Assembly (NCBI RefSeq): GCF_020905335.1
Contig: NZ_JAJJMN010000001.1
Span: 1,922,001 to 1,986,000 of the forward strand
Length of the DNA stretch: 64,000 nucleotides
DNA from: Flavobacterium lipolyticum
GTDB lineage: Bacteria; Bacteroidota; Bacteroidia; Flavobacteriales; Flavobacteriaceae
Direction of reading: 5' to 3'
The notes beneath the pieces were generated by a model, which did not search any database, was not told the origin of the DNA, and saw nothing but the letters and a program-made list of their open reading frames with translations. How positions within the stretch are numbered: position 1 is the first letter of the stretch; each line of letters starts with the position of its first letter. A program made the position numbers and the translations under genes. Positions 8,585 to 17,249 of this stretch are shown here, in pieces.

Positions 8585-9763
8585 ATGGTGATTTCAAACA
8601 AACCGCTCAAATTTATTCTTGCAGCTTTAGTAGCTTGTTCTCCAGTAATGAGTTTTGCAAATTCAGAGAATGACTCAACGCATGTACATGCTGAAGCCGC
8701 TCATGAAGAAAAAGTAATTTCACATAACGCGCCGTCGGAAGAGGAGCATGCAGCTCTTGACCCAAAAGCAAAAGTGGACGCTTTTATTGATCATCACTTA
8801 CAAGATTCTCATGATTTTGTTTTCTTCTCAGATGAAAAAGAAAATAAACATTACGGTTTTCCATTACCTGTAATTCTTATTGACGGAGGTTTGAAAATTT
8901 TCTCTTCTTCAAAATTACACCACGGTGAAGCAGTTGCTGAAGTTGACGGAAACTTCTACAAATTAGTTCACGGTAAAATTTACAAAACAGATGCTGCGGG
9001 AACTATTACTTTTAATGACCACGGACATCCTGAAAACGAAAAACCATTAGATTTTTCGATTACAAAAAATGTAGTGTCAATGCTTTTTGTTTCGGTATTA
9101 TTATTTTTAATGTTTACCGGATTAGCGAAGTCTTATAAAAAAGGACCAATCCCAACTGGTTTCGGAAGAGTATTAGAACCGCTTATTATTTTCATCAGAG
9201 ATGAGATCGCTGTTCCAAATATTGGAGAGAAAAAATACAGAAAATTTATGGGTTACCTTTTAACGGTGTTTTTCTTTGTATGGTTGTTAAACTTATTAGG
9301 TATGACTCCACTTGGAATTAACGTTACAGGAAATATTGCAATCACAGTTTGTTTAGCTGCGTTTACTTTTATCATTACTCAGTTTAGTGCTAACAAAGAT
9401 TATTGGGGACACATTTTCTGGATGCCAGGAGTACCAGTTCCGATGAAAATTATTTTAGCTCCGATCGAAGTTTTAGGTACATTAACAAAACCATTTGCAT
9501 TATTAATTCGTTTGTATGCAAATATTACTGCAGGTCACGTAGTAATTATGAGTTTGATCGCGATGATTTTCGTAGGTAAAAATTTAGCAGCAGATTTGCC
9601 AATCTCTTTAGGACTAACATTATTTATTTCGGTAATTGAAGTTTTAGTTGCATTTTTGCAAGCGTTTATTTTCACAATGTTATCGTCATTATTTATAGGT
9701 ATGGCTGTTGCAGATCACGACCATGATCATGGACACGGACACGATGATAATGTTATTATTTAA
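8585..9763 (+). CDS. atpB: F0F1 ATP synthase subunit a
   Basis: A 392-residue integral membrane subunit forming the half-channels for ions against the c-ring. The essential arginine is Arg309 in LLIRLYANITAG. The first 26 residues look like a cleavable signal peptide (cleavage near MSFA-NSEN) followed by a His/Glu-rich periplasmic extension of about 130 residues, as in other Bacteroidota AtpB. The C-terminus is a run of alternating Asp and His with Gly (DHDHDHGHGHDD). It opens the operon atpB-E-F-H-A-G. Confidence 0.95.
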   Translation: MVISNKPLKFILAALVACSPVMSFANSENDSTHVHAEAAHEEKVISHNAPSEEEHAALDPKAKVDAFIDHHLQDSHDFVFFSDEKENKHYGFPLPVILIDGGLKIFSSSKLHHGEAVAEVDGNFYKLVHGKIYKTDAAGTITFNDHGHPENEKPLDFSITKNVVSMLFVSVLLFLMFTGLAKSYKKGPIPTGFGRVLEPLIIFIRDEIAVPNIGEKKYRKFMGYLLTVFFFVWLLNLLGMTPLGINVTGNIAITVCLAAFTFIITQFSANKDYWGHIFWMPGVPVPMKIILAPIEVLGTLTKPFALLIRLYANITAGHVVIMSLIAMIFVGKNLAADLPISLGLTLFISVIEVLVAFLQAFIFTMLSSLFIGMAVADHDHDHGHGHDDNVII

Positions 9764-9796
9764 TTTAGAAGTTTAATTTTATATATATAAATACTT

Positions 9797-9994
9797 ATGG
9801 GAACAATTCCAACTTTAGTAGGTGCAGGTTTAGTAGTAATCGGTGCTGGTTTAGGTCTAGGTAAAATCGGTGGATCTGCTATGGACGCTATTGCTCGTCA
9901 GCCAGAAGCTGCTGGTAAAATTCAAACTGCGATGATTATTATCGCGGCTTTATTAGAAGGTTTAGCATTTGCTGCTTTGATCTTAGGAAAATAA
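9797..9994 (+). CDS. atpE: F0F1 ATP synthase subunit c
   Basis: A 65-residue hairpin of two glycine/alanine-rich membrane helices joined by the polar loop ARQPEA. The ion-binding carboxylate is Glu54 (ALLEGLAF). The Gln and Ser/Thr ligands typical of sodium-binding c subunits are not visible around it, so proton coupling is inferred. A hairpin directly follows the gene and may raise its expression relative to downstream subunits. Confidence 0.95.
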   Translation: MGTIPTLVGAGLVVIGAGLGLGKIGGSAMDAIARQPEAAGKIQTAMIIIAALLEGLAFAALILGK

Positions 9995-10007
9995 TAAAGA
10001 AAGAACT

Positions 10008-10042
10008 AACAACATCTTTAACGGTTGGTTAAAGGTGTTGTT
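10008..10042 (+). promoter_or_regulatory. Intercistronic hairpin between atpE and atpF
   Basis: Arms AACAACATCTTTAAC (10008-10022) and GTTAAAGGTGTTGTT (10028-10042) pair over 15 positions with one G-U and a 5-base loop. There is no long U-run after it, so it may stabilise upstream mRNA or attenuate partially rather than end transcription. Confidence 0.7.
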
Positions 10043-10083
10043 ACTTTTAAAAAAAGAAATTAAATATTTAATATAGTTATAAA

Positions 10084-10584
10084 ATGGATAAGTTAATTAA
10101 CGATTTTTCATTCGGTTTATTCTTTTGGCAAGCACTAATCTTGTTGGTTTTGATTTTACTTTTAGTAAAGTTTGCCTGGAAACCAATTATGGAATCTATT
10201 ACAGCAAGAGAAGAAGGTATTAAAGATGCATTACTTTCTGCAGAAAATGCAAAGAGAGAAATGGAAAACTTACAAGCTGACAATCAAAGAATTTTGAATG
10301 AAGCTCGTGCAGAGCGTGACGCGATGCTAAAAGAAGCTCGTGAAATGAAAGAGAAAATGATTGCTGATTCTAAAAACGAAGCACAAGAAGCGGGTCAAAA
10401 AATGATCGAGCAAGCTAAAGCTGCTATCGAAAGTGAAAAGAATGCTGCTATGGCTGAATTGAAATCACAAGTTTCAACTTTATCATTAAGCATCGCTGAA
10501 AAATTATTGAAAGAAGAATTATCTAACAAAGAATCTCAAACTAAATTAGTAGAGAAAATGTTAGGTGACGTAAAGCTAAACTAA
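10084..10584 (+). CDS. atpF: F0F1 ATP synthase subunit b
   Basis: A 166-residue stator subunit. One N-terminal membrane helix (about residues 10-30, FGLFFWQALILLVLILLLVKFAW as a whole) precedes a long charged helix rich in Ala, Glu and Lys that forms the coiled-coil stalk. The pattern FFWQ...KFAWKPI is typical for bacterial b subunits. It follows atpE and precedes atpH by 4 bases. Confidence 0.95.
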   Translation: MDKLINDFSFGLFFWQALILLVLILLLVKFAWKPIMESITAREEGIKDALLSAENAKREMENLQADNQRILNEARAERDAMLKEAREMKEKMIADSKNEAQEAGQKMIEQAKAAIESEKNAAMAELKSQVSTLSLSIAEKLLKEELSNKESQTKLVEKMLGDVKLN

Positions 10585-10588
10585 GATT

Positions 10589-11122
10589 ATGGCAAGTACA
10601 AGAGCAGCAATTCGTTATGCAAAAGCAATTCTGGACTTAGCAAACTCTAAAGGTGTTGCCGAAGCTGTCAATAACGATATGAAGTCAATTGCAACGGCAA
10701 TTGAGAGTAATGAAGAATTAAGTGCCTTTATTCAAAACCCAACTACAAAAGTTGAAGTTAAAGAAAGTGCTCTTTTAGAAGTTTTTGCAGATGTAAATGG
10801 TGTAACTAAAGGGTTATTTCATTTATTATTTGAAAACAAAAGATTTGAAATTCTGGAAGCTATCGCTTTAGAATACAAAAAAATATTTGACGAAGGTAAT
10901 GGTGTTGAAGTAGCAAAAGTTACAACAGCAATCCCAATGGATGCCGCTTTAGAAGCTAAAGTTTTGGCAAAAGTGGCAACTTTATCAGATAAAAAAATAA
11001 CAATTGAAAATACAGTAGACCCATCTATCATTGGAGGGTTTATTTTAAGAATAGGGGATCAACAATACAATGCTTCTGTTGCAAACAGATTGCAGGTATT
11101 AAAAAGAGAGTTAAGTAATTAG
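10589..11122 (+). CDS. atpH: F0F1 ATP synthase subunit delta
   Basis: A 177-residue stator protein joining b to the top of the alpha3beta3 head. The N-terminal helical domain begins TRAAIRYAKAILDLA, and the C-terminal segment VDPSIIGGFILRIGDQQYNASV is the conserved delta/OSCP signature. It starts 4 bases after atpF and ends 38 bases before atpA. Confidence 0.95.
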   Translation: MASTRAAIRYAKAILDLANSKGVAEAVNNDMKSIATAIESNEELSAFIQNPTTKVEVKESALLEVFADVNGVTKGLFHLLFENKRFEILEAIALEYKKIFDEGNGVEVAKVTTAIPMDAALEAKVLAKVATLSDKKITIENTVDPSIIGGFILRIGDQQYNASVANRLQVLKRELSN

Positions 11123-11160
11123 TTTTATTACACATAAAAGTGTCTAAATTATAAATTAAG

Positions 11161-12738
11161 ATGGCGGAAATCAAACCTGCTGAAATTTCAGCAATATTAA
11201 GAAAGCAAGTAGAAGGTTTTGAATCTGGTGCTACGCTAGAGGAAGTAGGAACAGTACTTCAAGTTGGAGACGGTATTGCTCGTATTTACGGGCTATCGAA
11301 TGTACAATATGGTGAGTTAGTTGAATTTGACAACGGACTTGAAGCTATTGTATTGAACCTTGAAGAAGACAACGTTGGTGTGGTACTTTTAGGACCATCA
11401 ACTGGAATCAAAGAAGGATCAACAGCAAAAAGAACGCAACGTATTGCTTCTCTTAAAGTAGGTGAGCAAATGGTAGGACGTGTAGTAAACACTCTTGGTT
11501 TTCCAATTGATGGAAAAGGACCAATTGGTGGAGACTTATACGAAATGCCTTTAGAAAGAAAAGCACCTGGTGTTATCTTCCGTCAGCCGGTAACGGAGCC
11601 ATTACAAACAGGAGTAAAAGCAGTTGATGCTATGATCCCGGTTGGTCGTGGACAACGTGAGCTTGTAATTGGTGACCGTCAAACAGGTAAATCAACTGTT
11701 TGTATCGATACAATCTTAAATCAAAAAGAATTTTATGATGCAGGAAAACCTGTATTCTGTATATATGTTGCAATTGGGCAAAAAGCTTCAACTGTAGCAG
11801 GAATTGCTAAAATGTTAGAAGAAAAAGGTGCAATGGCTTATACAGTTATTGTTGCAGCTAATGCTTCTGATCCAGCTCCAATGCAAGTTTATGCTCCTTT
11901 CGCAGGTGCTGCAATTGGAGAGTATTTTAGAGATTCAGGTCGTCCGGCTTTAATTGTTTATGACGATTTATCTAAACAAGCTGTTGCTTACCGTGAGGTT
12001 TCTCTTTTATTAAGAAGACCACCGGGACGTGAGGCTTACCCTGGAGACGTTTTTTACTTACACTCTCGTTTATTAGAGCGTGCTTGTAAAGTAATTGCTG
12101 ATGATGGAATTGCTAAAAACATGAACGATTTACCAGATTCTATCAAGTCTATCGTAAAAGGTGGTGGTTCGTTAACGGCATTACCAATTATCGAAACTCA
12201 GGCTGGTGACGTTTCTGCATATATCCCAACAAACGTAATTTCGATTACAGATGGTCAGATTTTCCTTGATGGAGATTTGTTCAACTCTGGAGTTCGTCCT
12301 GCGATCAACGTAGGTATCTCTGTATCTCGTGTTGGAGGTAATGCTCAGATTAAATCAATGAAAAAAGTTTCAGGAACTTTAAAATTAGATCAAGCTCAAT
12401 TCCGTGAATTAGAAGCTTTCGCTAAATTTGGTTCTGACTTAGATTCAGTTACTTTAAACGTAATTGAAAAAGGAAAAAGAAACGTTGAAATCTTAAAACA
12501 AGGTTTAAATGATCCTTATCCTGTTGAAAATCAAGTAGCTATTATTTATGCAGGTTCTAAAAACTTATTAAGAAACGTACCTGTAAATAAAGTAAAAGAA
12601 TTTGAAGCTGATTTCTTAGCTTACTTAAACAGCAAACATAAAGATACGCTTAACGCGTTAAAAGCTGGTAAGTTAGATGACAACATTACTGATGTTATCG
12701 AAAAAGCAGCAAAAGAAATTTCAGCAAAATATAACTAA
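11161..12738 (+). CDS. atpA: F0F1 ATP synthase subunit alpha
   Basis: A 525-residue non-catalytic nucleotide-binding subunit. Walker A is GDRQTGKST (residues 171-179). The [29 protein letters not shown] region is intact, with the alpha-type Gln in GDRQTGKS and the conserved Arg of the arginine finger later in ISVSRVGG. Full length and undamaged. The paired catalytic beta subunit gene is not in this window. Confidence 0.97.
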   Translation: MAEIKPAEISAILRKQVEGFESGATLEEVGTVLQVGDGIARIYGLSNVQYGELVEFDNGLEAIVLNLEEDNVGVVLLGPSTGIKEGSTAKRTQRIASLKVGEQMVGRVVNTLGFPIDGKGPIGGDLYEMPLERKAPGVIFRQPVTEPLQTGVKAVDAMIPVGRGQRELVIGDRQTGKSTVCIDTILNQKEFYDAGKPVFCIYVAIGQKASTVAGIAKMLEEKGAMAYTVIVAANASDPAPMQVYAPFAGAAIGEYFRDSGRPALIVYDDLSKQAVAYREVSLLLRRPPGREAYPGDVFYLHSRLLERACKVIADDGIAKNMNDLPDSIKSIVKGGGSLTALPIIETQAGDVSAYIPTNVISITDGQIFLDGDLFNSGVRPAINVGISVSRVGGNAQIKSMKKVSGTLKLDQAQFRELEAFAKFGSDLDSVTLNVIEKGKRNVEILKQGLNDPYPVENQVAIIYAGSKNLLRNVPVNKVKEFEADFLAYLNSKHKDTLNALKAGKLDDNITDVIEKAAKEISAKYN

Positions 12739-12798
12739 TTAGATAATTAGTGAATTAGATAATTAGTGAATGTTCCGCATTTTTCTAATTATCTAATT
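12737..12798. repeat. 16-bp tandem repeat and inverted copy between atpA and atpG
   Basis: AATTAGATAATTAGTG occurs twice head to tail at 12737-12752 and 12753-12768, and TCTAATTATCTAATT at 12784-12798 is nearly its reverse complement. The transcript could fold into alternative hairpins between the alpha and gamma genes. The first copy begins within the atpA stop codon region. Confidence 0.7.
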
Positions 12799-12827
12799 TG
12801 CAAATTGTCACATTTTCTAATTAATAG

Positions 12828-13688
12828 ATGGCAAATTTAAAGGAAATCCGTAATAGAATTACTTCCGTTTCATCGACGATGCAGATTACATCGGCTATGA
12901 AAATGGTTTCTGCTGCAAAGCTTAAGAAAGCACAAGATGCAATCACTGCGATGCGCCCTTATGCCGAGAAATTAACGGAGTTGTTGCAAAATCTTTCCGC
13001 TACACTTGATGGTGAAGTTGGAGGTGATTACACTACTCAACGTGAAGTAAAAAAAGTATTGCTTGTAGCCATAACTTCAAACAGAGGTTTATGTGGTGCA
13101 TTCAATTCTAACGTAATTAAAGAGGTTAAGAATCGTACCGAATTTTACGCAGGAAAACAAGTTGACGTTTTTGCTATTGGTAAAAAAGGAAATGATGTTT
13201 TAAGCAAAACGCATAAAGTACACGGTCATCATAATGCAATTTTTGATCATTTAACTTTTGAAAATGTTGCCGGAATTGCTGATAGTTTAACAGAGAAATT
13301 CCTTACTGGAGAGTACGACAGAATCGAATTGATCTACAATCAGTTTAAAAATGCTGCGACTCAAATTGTTCAGACAGAACAGTTTTTACCGTTAGCGCCA
13401 ATTAAATCTGATGCTGCAGTTTCTACAGGAGATTACATTTTTGAACCTTCAAAAGAAGAAATCGTGTTGACTTTGATTCCGAAATCATTGAAAACACAAT
13501 TATATAAAGGAATCCGCGATTCATTTGCTTCAGAACACGGAGCACGTATGACAGCAATGCACAAAGCAACTGACAACGCAACTGAATTAAGAAACCAATT
13601 GAAATTAACTTACAATAAAGCACGTCAGGCTGCTATTACTAACGAGATCTTAGAAATCGTTGGTGGAGCGGAAGCTTTGAACGGATAG
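12828..13688 (+). CDS. atpG: F0F1 ATP synthase subunit gamma
   Basis: A 286-residue central rotor subunit. The N-terminal helix (IRNRITSVSSTMQITSAMKMVSAAKL as a region) and the C-terminal helix (RMTAMHKATDNA..N..KLTYNKARQAAITNEILEIVGGAEAL as a region) are the conserved coiled-coil halves. It is the last gene of the operon here; a terminator follows 26 bases later and neither atpD nor atpC comes next. Confidence 0.96.
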   Translation: MANLKEIRNRITSVSSTMQITSAMKMVSAAKLKKAQDAITAMRPYAEKLTELLQNLSATLDGEVGGDYTTQREVKKVLLVAITSNRGLCGAFNSNVIKEVKNRTEFYAGKQVDVFAIGKKGNDVLSKTHKVHGHHNAIFDHLTFENVAGIADSLTEKFLTGEYDRIELIYNQFKNAATQIVQTEQFLPLAPIKSDAAVSTGDYIFEPSKEEIVLTLIPKSLKTQLYKGIRDSFASEHGARMTAMHKATDNATELRNQLKLTYNKARQAAITNEILEIVGGAEALNG

Positions 13689-13713
13689 CTTATTTAAGAT
13701 ATTTTTAAAATAT

Positions 13714-13751
13714 AAAAAGAGTTTGAGTCTTAGATTTAAACTCTTTTTTTT
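13714..13751 (+). terminator. Terminator of the ATP synthase operon
   Basis: AAAAAGAGTTT (13714-13724) pairs with AAACTCTTTTT (13738-13748) across a 13-base loop and is followed by more Ts. It lies 26 bases after atpG. Confidence 0.85.
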
Positions 13752-13852
13752 ATTCAAGTACTTTTAAAAAAAAGACCTATTTTGGTTTTAAAAATATATA
13801 GCTATCCGAAATCTACCGCTTTTACTTGGTTTTTTGAGCCATAAATGCATTT

Positions 13853-14185
13853 TTAAAGCAGGTTAAAATGTTTACCTGCCGGACTGCGAAAATTATACTT
13901 ATCACCTGTTTGTTCATTTACCAAACTAATAATAAAGCAATATTGCTTCCCTCCTTCAAGATATTTTGAAGGCTGTATTGATAATTTTGTATACTTTTCA
14001 TGATCTATTATATGTGCAGTTGCAGGACGCTGATGACGTTGTCCTTCTGCTACGGGATAAAACATAGCATTAAGAACTCTAAGAGAATTTGGAGGAACTT
14101 CCTGAGGGGGCGCAAATATGGTAATTGTTGACCCTATTCTTTCAGATGTCGGAGTAAAATCTGTTACATCAATGTTTGTTATCAT
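13853..14185 (-). CDS. Hypothetical small protein (110 aa)
   Basis: No family recognised. The product has no signal peptide and is predicted mostly beta (TITIFAPPQ, YCFIISLVNEQTGDKYNFRSPAG). The phrase TPTSERIGSTITIFAPP is faintly like an IPT/TIG immunoglobulin-like strand, but this is weak. A well-formed promoter lies upstream at 14290-14321, which supports a transcribed single gene. Confidence 0.55.
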   Translation of the reverse strand: MITNIDVTDFTPTSERIGSTITIFAPPQEVPPNSLRVLNAMFYPVAEGQRHQRPATAHIIDHEKYTKLSIQPSKYLEGGKQYCFIISLVNEQTGDKYNFRSPAGKHFNLL

Positions 14186-14289
14186 GGTTTTTATTTTTTT
14201 TAAAGTAAGTCCGGTGAGCCAGTAATGTACTTATGTTATATATACTAGACAAGTAACAGAAAATAGGTATCCTTGTCCTAAGATTTTTA

Positions 14290-14321
14290 CAAAAGTAAGA
14301 ATAATCTTAATTAAGAACAAA
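14290..14321 (-). promoter_or_regulatory. Promoter for the 13853-14185 gene
   Basis: On the minus strand, TTTG (14321-14318) and TACTTTTG (14297-14290) are separated by 20 bases, a good Bacteroidota -33/-7 pair. The leader to the ATG at 14185 would be about 100 bases. Confidence 0.65.
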
Positions 14322-14580
14322 GACTTTCTTAGTAAAATGAAAATTAACTGTAACATTTTAGTGTGACAATGAGAATTAAAGTTATTTTCAGTTGTTAGTC
14401 CTAAAATGACGGTTTTTGATCATATTGGATGCTAGAAAAAATTTGAAATAAAAGAAAGACTGTCTAAAAGCATTGTCCGGAAGCAGATTAGCGGTTATTC
14501 GTGTATTTCCTATATCGGGTTGAGAATTATATAAGCGACAACGAAAAAATAAGTATTTTTGAAATCTATTTTTTTAAACA
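14322..14580. other. Non-coding spacer before the GNAT gene
   Basis: Part of a 395-base gap (14186-14580) between divergent genes. Apart from the minus-strand promoter and a TATTTTTG box at 14554-14561, 20 bases before the GNAT start, I see no gene, hairpin or repeat here. Confidence 0.5.
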
Positions 14581-15027
14581 ATGAAACTACAAATAAAAGA
14601 ACTCACGACAATCAAAGAAATGGTGGATCAGATTGATACCATGCGATTTCTTTATCCAAATCTTTCAGTTGAAAAGTACACGGCCTATCTTTCAGAAATG
14701 GTTCCTCATAATTATATCCAGATCGGTGTTTTTGAAGAGGGTGTTTGTTTAGGGATTACCGGTTGCTGGTCGGCTACAAAACTATGGACAGGGAAATATC
14801 TTGAGATAGACAATTTTGTCGTAAATCCGGACGTTAGATCAAAAGGAATTGGAAAATTGCTAACGGATTATATCGAACAAAAAGCAATTGATTTAGATTG
14901 CAGCAGTATCGTTCTGGATGCATTTACCGGAAATTTTGCTGCGCACCGTTTCTATTACAATCAGGGGTACGGACCAAGAGGTTTTCATTTTGTTAAAATT
15001 TTAGACGAAAAAAAATTAACTCACTAA
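14581..15027 (+). CDS. GNAT-family N-acetyltransferase
   Basis: A 148-residue protein of the acetyl-CoA dependent GNAT fold. The acetyl-CoA pyrophosphate-binding motif is RSKGIG (R-x-x-G-x-G) in NPDVRSKGIGKLLTDYIEQKA, followed by the motif B-like end FAAHRFYYNQGYGPRGFHF. The acceptor is unknown. It is monocistronic or the first gene before the flippase operon, 94 bases upstream of it. A TATTTTTG box precedes it. Confidence 0.85.
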   Translation: MKLQIKELTTIKEMVDQIDTMRFLYPNLSVEKYTAYLSEMVPHNYIQIGVFEEGVCLGITGCWSATKLWTGKYLEIDNFVVNPDVRSKGIGKLLTDYIEQKAIDLDCSSIVLDAFTGNFAAHRFYYNQGYGPRGFHFVKILDEKKLTH

Positions 15028-15121
15028 AATTCCGGCAAGTTCTTTTATTGAAGCGCAAAATCAATAATAAACCAAAGAATTGGTTATTTTTGTTTTATAA
15101 ATTTTATTACACACATATATT

Positions 15122-16582
15122 TTGGGATTATATAAAAATCTATTCAAACAAACGGCTATTTATGGACTAGCGACGGTTTTGCCGCGAATGCTGAGTTTTC
15201 TGTTAGTCAGATTGTATACCGGTATTTTACCAACTGCAGAATACGGTGAAGTTTCGATTGTTTTGTCCTGGATGGTTTTCTTTAATGTGGTACTTTCGTA
15301 CGGAATGGAGACGGCATTTTTTAGGTTTTACAGTGCCGAAGACGACAAGAAAAATGTAATAGCAACGTCTACGATTTCAATATTTTGGTCGTCCATAATT
15401 TTCTTATTTGCAGCCTTAATTTTTAGAAATACATTGGCAACTTTGGCCGAAGTAGATGTGCAGTACATCACGTACACCGTATGGATCCTGGTTTTAGATG
15501 CTTTGGTTTTAATCCCTTTTTCTAAGTTAAGAGCCAATCAGCGGCCTATGGTTTATGCGGCGATTAAAATAGGTAATGTTGTAATCAATCTGTTACTGAA
15601 CATATTTTTCCTGATGTACCTTCCTAAACTGGCAGCATCAAACCCTAATTCTGTTTGGGATAATTTGTATGTCGAAAATTTTCAGATTGCTTATATTTTC
15701 ATTGCAAATTTATTGGCGAGTTTAGCGACGTTCATCGTGCTTTCACCAAACTATCTTTCACTTGGACGAAAATTTGATCCGGTACTTTGGAAGAAAATGA
15801 TGAGATATGGTTTGCCTATTTTAGTGGCAGGACTTGCTTTCGCAGTTAACGAACATTTTGATAAAATTTTGCTGGGATATCTGTTGCCGGAGAATCTTGC
15901 AAAATCTGAAGTTGGAGCGTATTCAGCCTGTTATAAATTAGGGTTGTTCATGGTTTTATTTGCAACGGCCTTCAGACTCGGGATTGAACCCTTCTTTTTC
16001 AGTCATGCGAAAAACGAAAATGCACCTCAGACCTATGCCGTAATTACAAAATACTTCGTGATTTTAGGATCATTGATTTTATTAGGTGTTATTGTATTTG
16101 CAGACGTTTTAAAATATTTATTGCTAGATAATAAATCGTATTGGGAGGCCATGAAAGTGGTGCCGTTAATCATTTTAGCAAACTTCTTTTTAGGGATTTA
16201 CAACAACTTATCGGTTTGGTATAAACTAACAGACAAAACACAAATTGGAGCTTATATCTCGATTGTGGGAGCCATCGTGACTTTGATTTTAAACTATGTT
16301 TTAATTCCAAAGTACAGTTACTACGGTTCTGCAATTGCGACTATTTCAGCGTACGGAAGTATGATGCTGATTTCTTATATTTTAGGGAACAGATACTATC
16401 CCATCCCTTATGATATGAACAAAATTGGAGCTTATTTAGGAATTTCAATTGTATTTTCGGCTATCTCTTTTTACGGATTCAGAGAAAATTATTTTGTTGG
16501 AATCCCTTTGTTTTTGGGCTTTGTCTATTTTGTTTATCATAACGAAAAACAAACAATCAAAGGAATTATGAATAAAAAGTAA
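15122..16582 (+). CDS. Wzx-type oligosaccharide flippase
   Basis: A 486-residue polytopic protein with about 14 hydrophobic helices, opening LFKQTAIYGLATVLPRMLSFLLVRLYT, typical for polysaccharide-biosynthesis flippases of the MOP superfamily that move lipid-linked sugars across the inner membrane. The start codon is TTG at 15122. The dUTPase gene follows 28 bases later and a sugar nucleotidyltransferase two genes on, supporting a role in envelope glycan assembly. Confidence 0.85.
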   Translation: MGLYKNLFKQTAIYGLATVLPRMLSFLLVRLYTGILPTAEYGEVSIVLSWMVFFNVVLSYGMETAFFRFYSAEDDKKNVIATSTISIFWSSIIFLFAALIFRNTLATLAEVDVQYITYTVWILVLDALVLIPFSKLRANQRPMVYAAIKIGNVVINLLLNIFFLMYLPKLAASNPNSVWDNLYVENFQIAYIFIANLLASLATFIVLSPNYLSLGRKFDPVLWKKMMRYGLPILVAGLAFAVNEHFDKILLGYLLPENLAKSEVGAYSACYKLGLFMVLFATAFRLGIEPFFFSHAKNENAPQTYAVITKYFVILGSLILLGVIVFADVLKYLLLDNKSYWEAMKVVPLIILANFFLGIYNNLSVWYKLTDKTQIGAYISIVGAIVTLILNYVLIPKYSYYGSAIATISAYGSMMLISYILGNRYYPIPYDMNKIGAYLGISIVFSAISFYGFRENYFVGIPLFLGFVYFVYHNEKQTIKGIMNKK

Positions 16583-16610
16583 GGGTACTTTTTAATCTTT
16601 TAAAATAAAA

Positions 16611-17045
16611 ATGAAAATACAAATTATCAATAAATCACAGCACGCTTTACCGAACTATGAAACGATCGCTTCGGCAGGAATGGATTTACGTGCCAATTTA
16701 ACAGAAGCTATTACGTTAAAACCCTTAGAAAGAACCATTGTAAAAACCGGACTTTTTATAGAGTTGCCTATTGGTTATGAGGCACAAGTACGACCAAGAA
16801 GCGGACTGGCGGCGAAAAAAGGAGTAACCGTTTTAAACTCTCCCGGAACTGTCGATGCAGATTATAGAGGCGAAATAGGCGTAATTTTAGTAAATTTATC
16901 CAACGAAGAATTTGTAATTGAAAATGGAGAGCGAATCGCACAACTTATCATTGCAAAACACGAAAGAGCAGAATGGATAGAAGTGAACGAGCTTTCTGAA
17001 ACGTCAAGAGGAGAAGGCGGATTTGGAAGTACAGGAGTAAAATAG
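16611..17045 (+). CDS. dut: dUTP diphosphatase
   Basis: A 144-residue trimeric enzyme hydrolysing dUTP to dUMP and pyrophosphate, keeping uracil out of DNA and supplying dTMP synthesis. All conserved motifs are visible: [36 protein letters not shown] and the C-terminal [10 protein letters not shown] that closes over the substrate. It lies between the flippase and nucleotidyltransferase genes. Confidence 0.97.
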   Translation: MKIQIINKSQHALPNYETIASAGMDLRANLTEAITLKPLERTIVKTGLFIELPIGYEAQVRPRSGLAAKKGVTVLNSPGTVDADYRGEIGVILVNLSNEEFVIENGERIAQLIIAKHERAEWIEVNELSETSRGEGGFGSTGVK

Positions 17046-17249
17046 TTTTCAGTTACGGTCGCAGTAATCAGTTTAATAGATTGCGATCTTAAAAATGAAA
17101 TGAAAAAACTTAGCAATCTTTGTGAAAAAGCTTTGCGAACTTTGCGGTAAAAAAGTTTTAACTTACAGTATAAATAACCTTTACGATTAAAATTAAGAAC
17201 CAAACTAAGAAGGTTTTTTAAACCTTTCCATTAAAATAAATAAAAAGAA
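17046..17249. repeat. Spacer with CTTTGCG words and a small hairpin
   Basis: The segment GCAATCTTTGTG..AAGCTTTGCGAACTTTGCGG is one of the CTTTGCG-type words recurring in other gaps (54.2 and 56.7 kb). A small AAGGTTT/AAACCTT hairpin at 17210-17226 lies just before the nucleotidyltransferase gene. No gene is seen. Confidence 0.5.

Noticed and set aside
9797..9994. Sodium-binding c subunit
   Set aside because: Only the conserved Glu54 is visible; the Gln in helix 1 and Ser/Thr next to the Glu expected for sodium ligands are not there.
15328..15537. Minus-strand open frame within the flippase gene
   Set aside because: Antisense shadow of membrane-helix codons; no start context.
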